Source: Halonatronomonas betaini | Lineage (GTDB): Bacteria; Bacillota; Halanaerobiia; Halanaerobiales; Halarsenatibacteraceae | Direction of reading: 5' to 3' | Length of the DNA: 64,000 bases | NCBI RefSeq assembly: GCF_015666175.1 | Contig: NZ_JADPIE010000001.1 | Location: 1 to 64,000 of the forward strand | In this document: piece by piece, positions 58,669 to 64,000 of the stretch | Position numbering within the stretch: the stretch's first letter is position 1 | Layout of the letters: every line of letters begins with the position of its first letter | Position numbers and translations under genes: made by a program | The notes under the pieces: model-generated | The model's input: only the letters and a program-made list of their open reading frames with translations | Told to the model about the DNA's origin: nothing | Database searches by the model: none

Positions 58669-59961
58669 ATGATAAATAAAGAAGAATTAGAAGAATTATA
58701 TTGGGGAGAACCAGGAACTGAAATGGGAACGTATATTATTGCAGATAAGTTAGGATGTAGTCAATCTACAATTTACAGGCATTTTAAAAAATATAATATC
58801 CCTGTTAGACCACCAACTACAGAAAGTAATGAATGTATGACTAAAGCAAGTGTTGAAACAAGCAGCCGCAAGTTTAAGGAATTATATGAAAGTGGTATGT
58901 TGGATATACCCGTTATGTCCGGTGAAAATAGCCCTAATTATGGGAAGAAGGCTTCAGTTGAAACGAGAAAAAAGATGAGTGAAGCCAGAACAAAATACTG
59001 TAATACTAATCCATTAGACAAAGATATAGCTCTAGAAATTTATGATTTATATAAAAACACCGATATATCGTTAGAAAGTTTAAAAGATAAATATAAGCGC
59101 TCAATGAAAATTATTCATTCAATAGTTAGTTGTAAACACTGGACAACTAAAGATTTAACACCAATCTCAAAGCCTTGTGGTCAAAAAGGTATTTCTCATC
59201 CTAAAGCTATAATAGACAAAAAAACTGCCTTAAAAATTTTTGATGATTATAAAACTAGTAATTTAAAAAAGAAAGAGCTTGCTAATAATTATGGAGTCTC
59301 TTATAAGATAGTACATCAAATAGTAAATTGCAAACACTGGACAACCAGGGATTTAACACCGATTCCCATTACTACAGAGAATAATGGTATTTATCATCAC
59401 AGGTCTAAAATAAATAAAGAAACCGGCTTAGAAATCTATAAAAAATATAAAAATAGCGATCTTACACAAAAAGATTTAGCAAAAGAATATGGAGTTCACA
59501 TTTCTACTATAGGCTTCATAATTAGATGTACTCACTGGACAACTAAAGATCTAACACCAATCTCAAAGACTTCTAGTCAAAAAGGTATTTCTCATCCCAA
59601 AGCTATAATAGATAAAAAAACTGCCTTAAAAATTTATAATGATTATAAAACTAGTAATTTAAAAAAGAAGGAACTTGCTAATAATTATGGAGTCTCTTAT
59701 AATATAGTATATCAAATAGCAAATTGCAAACACTGGACAACCAGGGATTTAACACCGATTCCCAATACTACAGAGAATAAAGGTGTTTATAATCACAGCG
59801 CTAAAATTGATAAAGAAGCCGGCTTAGAGATTTATAATAAATATAAAAATAATAATATAAAGAAAAAGGTCCTCGCAAATGATTATGGGGTTTCTGTTAG
59901 AACAATAGGCCTAATAATAAATTGCAAACACTGGACAACAGAGCACTTATTAGATGACTAA
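58669..59961 (+). CDS. modular protein of five exact 66-residue HTH repeats with NUMOD3
   Basis: A 430-residue protein. Residues 1-45 are an HTH (YIIADKLGCSQSTIYRHFKKY); 84-106 are a NUMOD3 motif (GENSPNYGKKASVETRKKMS), a DNA-binding element of homing nucleases. From about 115 follow five repeats: each has a helix, an HTH (KKKELANNYGVSYKIVHQIV) and CKHWTT[KR]DLTPI. The cysteine of CKHWTT falls at 155, 221, 287, 353 and 419, always 66 apart; only repeat 3 has CTHWTT. No nuclease domain is visible. It should bind long DNA sites in a modular way. Repeats 2 and 4 are nearly identical in DNA. AGGAGG precedes the ATG. Confidence 0.78.
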   Translation: MINKEELEELYWGEPGTEMGTYIIADKLGCSQSTIYRHFKKYNIPVRPPTTESNECMTKASVETSSRKFKELYESGMLDIPVMSGENSPNYGKKASVETRKKMSEARTKYCNTNPLDKDIALEIYDLYKNTDISLESLKDKYKRSMKIIHSIVSCKHWTTKDLTPISKPCGQKGISHPKAIIDKKTALKIFDDYKTSNLKKKELANNYGVSYKIVHQIVNCKHWTTRDLTPIPITTENNGIYHHRSKINKETGLEIYKKYKNSDLTQKDLAKEYGVHISTIGFIIRCTHWTTKDLTPISKTSSQKGISHPKAIIDKKTALKIYNDYKTSNLKKKELANNYGVSYNIVYQIANCKHWTTRDLTPIPNTTENKGVYNHSAKIDKEAGLEIYNKYKNNNIKKKVLANDYGVSVRTIGLIINCKHWTTEHLLDD

Positions 59962-60029
59962 GCTCGGAGTTTCACTGCTTTAATTAAACCTTACATCCAG
60001 CCAGTATCACGTTTCAACTCTGGATATAT

Positions 60030-60058
60030 TTTACTTTAACAATTTAATTGGATATAAT
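60030..60058 (+). promoter_or_regulatory. promoter of the HhH-CBM gene, duplicate of the element A promoter
   Basis: TTTACT (60030-60035), 17 bases, TATAAT (60053-60058), in a stretch (GATATATTTTACTTTA) shared with 57911-57926. It seems to be the original promoter of RNA element B, now 550 bases away from it. Confidence 0.72.
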
Positions 60059-60129
60059 AGGAACAATAAAAGATTTAATTATCTTTTATCTATTGTCTGC
60101 TTGCTGCTAATTGGAGGTAAATTAATATA

Positions 60130-60585
60130 ATGATAAATATAAATACTGCGAATCTCAAAGAGTTACAGAATGTAAAAGGAATTGGTCAAAAAACCGCTGA
60201 AAGTATTATAGAATATCGCAATAATAATGGTGAATTTTCATATTTAAGAGATCTACTTGAAATTAACGGTATAGGAGCAAAAACACTTGAAAGCATAAAG
60301 CCCCAAATTACTGCTGGAGAAGGAGATGATATTAAAAATACGACTATTGAATTCAATCCTGAAGAATATGATCTCGATCAGCCTGAACAGGTTCATCTGG
60401 TTGGCTCAATGAATAACTGGGATCCAGCCGATAAGAGTTATCCTCTGAAAAAAGGAGAGGGTGAGGTCTGGAAAAACACATTTAAATTAAAGGAGGGAGC
60501 TGAATATAAGATTATGTATGACTCTTCCAGCTGGGAAGAGGACAAACATGTTGGCTATTATGGCAGTAATCTTGTTGTAGAATAA
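60130..60585 (+). CDS. ComEA-like HhH domain fused to a glycogen-binding CBM
   Basis: A 151-residue cytosolic protein (no signal peptide). Residues 1-62 are a double helix-hairpin-helix of ComEA type (NVKGIGQKTAESIIEYR, EINGIGAKTLESIKP), which binds DNA; residues about 72-150 are an AMPK-type CBM (QVHLVGSMNNWDPADKSYPL, YKIMYDSSSWEED) that usually binds starch or glycogen. The combination is odd. GGAGG is 12 bases before the ATG. The gene separates a duplicated promoter from its duplicated RNA element. Confidence 0.78.
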   Translation: MININTANLKELQNVKGIGQKTAESIIEYRNNNGEFSYLRDLLEINGIGAKTLESIKPQITAGEGDDIKNTTIEFNPEEYDLDQPEQVHLVGSMNNWDPADKSYPLKKGEGEVWKNTFKLKEGAEYKIMYDSSSWEEDKHVGYYGSNLVVE

Positions 60586-60604
60586 TTTATTTGTCAGCCA
60601 TTTT

Positions 60605-60694
60605 CCATCAGCAGCCCATTAAGAATACTAGCAGTCGAGCAGACCAGGGCATATCAGCCGGCAATAACTGCCGGAATTTATTCAATTGCTGATG
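60605..60694 (+). ncRNA. three-way-junction RNA element, copy B
   Basis: CCATCAGC (60605-60612) with GCTGATG (60688-60694), GCCC/GGGC hairpin with a loop containing CTAGCAGTCGAG, and CCGGCA/TGCCGG hairpin. Stems match copy A at 57961-58050; loop positions differ at several places (for example ATTAG to ACTAG). Confidence 0.62.
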
Positions 60695-60740
60695 AAATAC
60701 AAAAATAAAGTTGGCTGCAACTAATTTGGATAGGAGTAGA

Positions 60741-60860
60741 TTGAGTAGCGAGTAGCTAGATTATCCAGACAGGGCTAGCCTGATCACAGAAGACGAGAAT
60801 GAGATAATTGAGTAAAAGTTAAGGCAGTCCTTCCGCAAAACAACAAGAGTGCTTAGTTAA
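60741..60860 (+). pseudogene. broken copy of the 42-residue mini-gene
   Basis: Aligns with 58081-58209 but has several in-frame stops (TTGAGTAG at once, and ATTGAGTAA later). The end, from GTTAAGGCAGTCCTTCCGCA on, is still close to copy A. A perfect 12-base terminator stem (AATAACACCTGG with CCAGGTGTTATT, 60920-60950) follows. Confidence 0.6.
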
Positions 60861-60919
60861 AATTATTTAATGATTTAGATTTTATTTTTAGCGGAAAATA
60901 TAATTAAATAGCTTTAATA

Positions 60920-60955
60920 AATAACACCTGGTGAGATTCCAGGTGTTATTTATTT
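60920..60955. terminator. strong terminator hairpin
   Basis: Perfect 12-base stem with a seven-base loop, ending in TTATTTATTTT; it separates element B from the riboswitch region. Confidence 0.82.
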
Positions 60956-61056
60956 TAAATCCTTAAATATAAAAATAAAGCATAATTAATTTCTAAATAA
61001 GGGCAGGATAATTCTACTTAATCAAGAATTAGTAATTAAATATCATAATTTAATAC

Positions 61057-61127
61057 TTTATGGGCAAAACTACTGAGAAGTAGTGGCGCAAAGCTATGGG
61101 TCTTTATGAGATTGCCAGGTTGCATTT
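61057..61127 (+). ncRNA. cyclic-di-GMP-I (GEMM) riboswitch
   Basis: The aptamer core is recognisable: GGGCAAA (61062-61068), stem ACTACT with AGTAGT around a GAGA tetraloop, GGCGCAAAGC, a second stem region with GGGTC, and CCAGGTTGC (61116-61123). This is the order and spacing of the GEMM class, with a GNRA tetraloop. It precedes a terminator and the second ADP-ribosylglycohydrolase gene. AGCTAT inside the aptamer (61092-61097) can pair with ATAGCT of the terminator, a ready-made antiterminator. Confidence 0.88.
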
Positions 61128-61133
61128 TTAGTG

Positions 61134-61160
61134 ACTATAGCTTTATGCTATAGTTTTTTT
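61134..61160 (+). terminator. riboswitch-controlled terminator
   Basis: ACTATAGC, loop TTTAT, GCTATAGT, then T run. It lies seven bases after the aptamer and 60 bases before the glycohydrolase gene, so c-di-GMP should decide read-through. Confidence 0.88.
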
Positions 61161-61219
61161 AGTTATAATTAATAAAACTTCAAAGTTAATAAGGCTTAAG
61201 AAGGAGGTAATAATTGATC

Positions 61220-62152
61220 ATGAAATTAAACCAGAACGAACAGGAAGCATATAATAAATTCAGTGGAACCCTGCTTGGCCTGGCTATTGGCGATGCCCTG
61301 GGAGCAGCTGTAGAATTTATGCCAAGAGGTGTATTTAAGAAAGTAACAGGTATGCGAGGTGGCGGCCCCCATAATCTAGACCCTGGTTACTGGACCGATG
61401 ATACCAGTATGGCCCTCTGCCTGGCCGAAAGTCTCATCGAATCAGGCTTTGACTTAAAGGACCAGCTGGATAAATACCTGAAATGGTATCAAGAAGGGTA
61501 TCTAAGTTCTACTGGCAGCTGCTTTGATATTGGGATTAACACTGCCCATTCCCTGGATAATTATGATAAGACCAGGGAGTTACCTCCTAAAAAAGAAAGA
61601 GCCGCCGGCAATGGCAGCTTAATGCGCCTGGCACCTGTTCCCATGTATTATCGGAACAGCTTTCAGAAAGCAGTCAAATATTCTGGCGAAAGTTCACTGA
61701 CAACCCATAATAATATCATGGCAGTTGATGCCTGTTCTTTTGCTGGAGGGCTTATTCAGCAGTTTATCAATTTGAATAATAATCCAGCAGTCAGTAAAGC
61801 AGAGGTAATTAAATCAACTGCTGAGCAACTTTCCCTGGATAGCAGAGTCATCGGGGCAATCACTGGAGCCCTGGCCAAAGATTCAGATTCTGAAATATCC
61901 TCAGATGGTTTCGTCATCAATTCATTAGAGGCCAGCCTCTGGTCATTTGTAAATACCAATACCTTTGAAACAGCCGTCTTAAAAGCTGTCAACCTGGGCC
62001 ATGACGCCGATACCGTAGGTGCAATCACCGGAGAAATTGCCGGAGCCTTTTATGGCAGAGATAACATCCCGGAAAGCTGGATCCAGCAGCTGGCTTTAAA
62101 AGATAAAATTTTTGAGATAATCGATGATCTCTTTGTAGAATCCAGAGTTTAA
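61220..62152 (+). CDS. ADP-ribosylglycohydrolase (DraG/ARH family), copy 2
   Basis: A 310-residue paralogue of 56937-57866 with the same metal motifs: GLAIGDALGAAVEF, WTDDTSMALCLAESL and NLGHDADTVGAITGEIAGAFYG. ATG 61220 aligns with the start of copy 1; a TTG at 61214 is better spaced to AGGAGG and is an alternative. Unlike copy 1 it is under a c-di-GMP riboswitch. Removal of ADP-ribose is the expected activity; substrate unknown. Confidence 0.9.
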   Translation: MKLNQNEQEAYNKFSGTLLGLAIGDALGAAVEFMPRGVFKKVTGMRGGGPHNLDPGYWTDDTSMALCLAESLIESGFDLKDQLDKYLKWYQEGYLSSTGSCFDIGINTAHSLDNYDKTRELPPKKERAAGNGSLMRLAPVPMYYRNSFQKAVKYSGESSLTTHNNIMAVDACSFAGGLIQQFINLNNNPAVSKAEVIKSTAEQLSLDSRVIGAITGALAKDSDSEISSDGFVINSLEASLWSFVNTNTFETAVLKAVNLGHDADTVGAITGEIAGAFYGRDNIPESWIQQLALKDKIFEIIDDLFVESRV

Positions 62153-62271
62153 TTTTAACTCCAACCTAATTATAAAATATTTTAATTAATCCAGGCTTAA
62201 TCACAGATATTGCAGGAGATTATGAGTTGAATCTTTAATTATATGGTAGATGATATTTTAAATAGGTTTTA

Positions 62272-62294
62272 AGCTATCAGATAGCTGTTTTTTC
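62272..62294 (+). terminator. terminator after the second glycohydrolase gene
   Basis: AGCTAT, CAG, ATAGCT, then G and six T. The rest of 62153-62521 is AT-rich and holds no gene I can support. Confidence 0.7.
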
Positions 62295-62521
62295 TTATTT
62301 TGACTTAAGCCTGAATAGATTGCCTGGATTAATCTGCCAGGTGTTAAAATAGGGGTATATTTTGAGTCTGTTGAGATTTTACTGGCAGACGTTGTATTTC
62401 AGTAGTTATTTAGAAATATTATTTTCTTATAAAGAATTATTGGAGTAAATTAGCAGGAGTTCTTTGATGAAAGTAGAATTTATATGTTAGATTATATCTT
62501 AAAACAATTAATTATTTGGTG

Positions 62522-64000
62522 GTGGTTATAATCAAAGTATTTCCAAGTGATTATAGTAATTTGAATTTAGATAAACATGATAAACTTTTAGTTAATTCTT
62601 TAAAAAATAAGTTGACTGAAGAAAATATACTTTTACTTGATGTTAATCCACTTAAAATTAAAGATGGAGAATATCATATTTTGATTTTAAATAATAAATT
62701 AATTTTTTTAAAAAGGTTAAATTTTGATTCATTAGAATCTTTCATTCAAACAGTTAAATTTTTTTTAAAAGATAGTCAGAAAAATGATTATAAAAGATTA
62801 AAACAAAGACTAAATAATCATAGACAATTAGTTAAAGATAAAAATAATCAGTTACTAAGGTTTGATATACAAATAAAGTATTATTTACCTGATTTCAACA
62901 TCAAAAATTATGAATACACTAAATTAAATAAAGAAATAAAATATTTTCTTGATGATTGTATATTTCAAAATGAATTCCGAAAAATCATAACAAATCCTCA
63001 AAAAGAATTTAAGGTATCCAATGACCAAAAAATAATTACTCACGAAATGAAAAAAGTGATTTTGCAAAAATTATCTCCAGAATATACTATTTCAAAACCT
63101 AATATTGGGGAGATTATTAATCATTCCAATACGGATGATAAGGATTATTATGTTAAATCAAATGATAGAATTGCAAATATTTATACCCTTGATGAAGAAC
63201 AAATTAATATAATTAATAATATTTCTAAAGGTAACCAATTGTTACTAGCATGTGCAGGTAGTGGTAAAAGTGTTTTATTATTGTCTAAATGTTTTAAGGC
63301 GGCGAGTAAACATCCAGATAGAAAATTTTTATTAACTTGTTATAATGTAAATTTAAAAAACTATTATGAATGGCAGATTGAAGTAGCTGGTTTCAGAGAA
63401 AAAAATGTTGAATGTATTACATTTTTAGCTTTGTGTAAAAGATTAATTAAAAATAATAAATTAAAATATAATGGGAAAAGAGATGATTTTGATAAGATAT
63501 TTGAAACAGTAAAGAAAGCATTAAAGGAAGGCAAAATAAATGAAAGATATTTTGGGATTTTTATTGATGAAGTTCAAATTTTTAAATCAGAATGGTATAA
63601 GTTTTGCTTCAATTTGTTAGAAAACAAAAACAGTAATGACCATTTGTTTGTTGTTTGTGGAGACTTATCCCAAAGGGTAAAACTGGAATTAGAGCAGGGT
63701 AAAGCACCATGGCAAGGAGATGAAAAACTACCTGATTTTAATAAAGAAAAGAATATAATTAGAATTGAAAAGAATTATAGAAATACTAAGCAAATTAATG
63801 ATTATATAAATAGTTTTATTGGCTTAGCAAGAAATTGTTTAAGTAGACTTAGATTTAAACATGGTAGTGAAGATTTGTTTTTAAGAGGTAAAGCTTTTAG
63901 AGAAGGAGAATTACCAAAAATTCTAGAGTTAAAAAATTATAATAATAAATCTGAAGCTAAAATGATAATCAAAGAAATTGATTGTTTAATAAAAAAAGGA
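62522..64000 (+). CDS. superfamily I (UvrD/Rep-like) helicase, incomplete
   Basis: An open frame of more than 490 codons runs off the right edge. Residues about 1-235 are lysine- and asparagine-rich and not recognised. The helicase part shows the Q motif LDEEQINIINN, Walker A ACAGSGKSVLL, Walker B with FIDEVQIF, motif III VVCGDLSQRV and motif IV EKNYRNTKQI. The start is unclear: GTG 62522 has no SD, while GGTGGTGG (62518-62525) would serve an ATC at 62531. The gene is distinctly more AT-rich than the genes before it. Such stand-alone helicases with unknown N-termini often belong to defence systems. Confidence 0.83.
   Translation, partial: MVIIKVFPSDYSNLNLDKHDKLLVNSLKNKLTEENILLLDVNPLKIKDGEYHILILNNKLIFLKRLNFDSLESFIQTVKFFLKDSQKNDYKRLKQRLNNHRQLVKDKNNQLLRFDIQIKYYLPDFNIKNYEYTKLNKEIKYFLDDCIFQNEFRKIITNPQKEFKVSNDQKIITHEMKKVILQKLSPEYTISKPNIGEIINHSNTDDKDYYVKSNDRIANIYTLDEEQINIINNISKGNQLLLACAGSGKSVLLLSKCFKAASKHPDRKFLLTCYNVNLKNYYEWQIEVAGFREKNVECITFLALCKRLIKNNKLKYNGKRDDFDKIFETVKKALKEGKINERYFGIFIDEVQIFKSEWYKFCFNLLENKNSNDHLFVVCGDLSQRVKLELEQGKAPWQGDEKLPDFNKEKNIIRIEKNYRNTKQINDYINSFIGLARNCLSRLRFKHGSEDLFLRGKAFREGELPKILELKNYNNKSEAKMIIKEIDCLIKKG

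Noticed and set aside
1-64000. tRNA, rRNA and CRISPR arrays
   Set aside because: No T-loop/anticodon combinations, rRNA segments or regularly spaced direct repeats with unique spacers were seen.

Overview
This AT-rich window looks like chromosome from a low-GC, Gram-positive, anaerobic and probably halophilic Firmicute, most plausibly of the order Halanaerobiales. The reasons are strong AGGAGG ribosome binding sites, sigma-A promoters of TTGACA-17-TATAAT type, very acidic exported proteins (the two SBP_bac_5 lipid-free binding proteins are full of D and E), a Bacillus-type Pho box, and clostridial-type phage genes. The assignment is an inference from sequence style; no rRNA, tRNA or CRISPR array was found.

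Layout. 0-5 kb: a tandem pair of related 41-residue peptides behind a perfect promoter, then a phosphorelay operon (response regulator-diguanylate cyclase, HPt protein, hybrid histidine kinase). 4.7-10 kb: a phosphate-starvation block, with one Pho box before a PhnD-C-E-E type ABC importer and a second before a PHP phosphatase and a DUF47/PhoU-like protein; a convergent SLC13 permease follows. 11.9-16.5 kb: a scrapyard of decayed genes (relics of the peptide pair, MntA nucleotidyltransferase pieces, a frameshifted ABC-F gene, an AIM24 fragment) plus C-rich tandem repeats and a possible structured RNA. 16.7-20.2 kb: peptide-type ABC importer (binding protein and two permeases, no ATPases). 20.3-26.8 kb: a LacI regulon with three matching operators controlling the regulator itself, an SSS symporter with an SnoaL-like protein, and an MFS transporter with a second SnoaL-like protein. 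27-31 kb: DUF1801, two VOC proteins, a methyltransferase, a PIN toxin.

31.4-34.6 kb (minus strand) holds an unusual operon: exported triple-rhodanese protein, small membrane protein, two CGGC-domain proteins and a TVP38 membrane protein, driven by a consensus promoter overlaid by a perfect palindrome. 35-41.6 kb: CDP-alcohol transferase, cold-shock protein, methionine gamma-lyase, a class-I amidotransferase, an orphan peptide-binding protein and a membrane M23 peptidase. 41.9-52.0 kb: a phage-like module (ImmA/XRE switch, ERF recombinase, HNHc-like, DnaD, DnaC, SSB, late zinc proteins, an Fn3 protein, XRE-ImmA-PIN cassette, amidase and holin-like proteins) without terminase, portal or capsid genes; a relic of its last gene also lies on its left side. 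52.1-55.1 kb: a toxin-antitoxin island (Fic, decayed AbiE, intact MntA/HepT pair, HigA-like). 55.3-64 kb: CPBP protease, two ADP-ribosylglycohydrolase paralogues, one of them behind a c-di-GMP-I riboswitch and terminator, two copies of an unrecognised three-way-junction RNA with an attached mini-gene, a protein made of five exact 66-residue HTH repeats, an HhH-CBM fusion, and the start of a superfamily I helicase that runs off the window.

Common threads are cyclic-di-GMP (a GGDEF enzyme at one end, a riboswitch at the other), phosphate starvation, and heavy gene turnover shown by many duplicated and truncated fragments. The best candidates for undescribed biology are the rhodanese-CGGC operon, the 66-residue HTH-repeat protein, the duplicated RNA/mini-gene element, and the paired 41-residue peptides.
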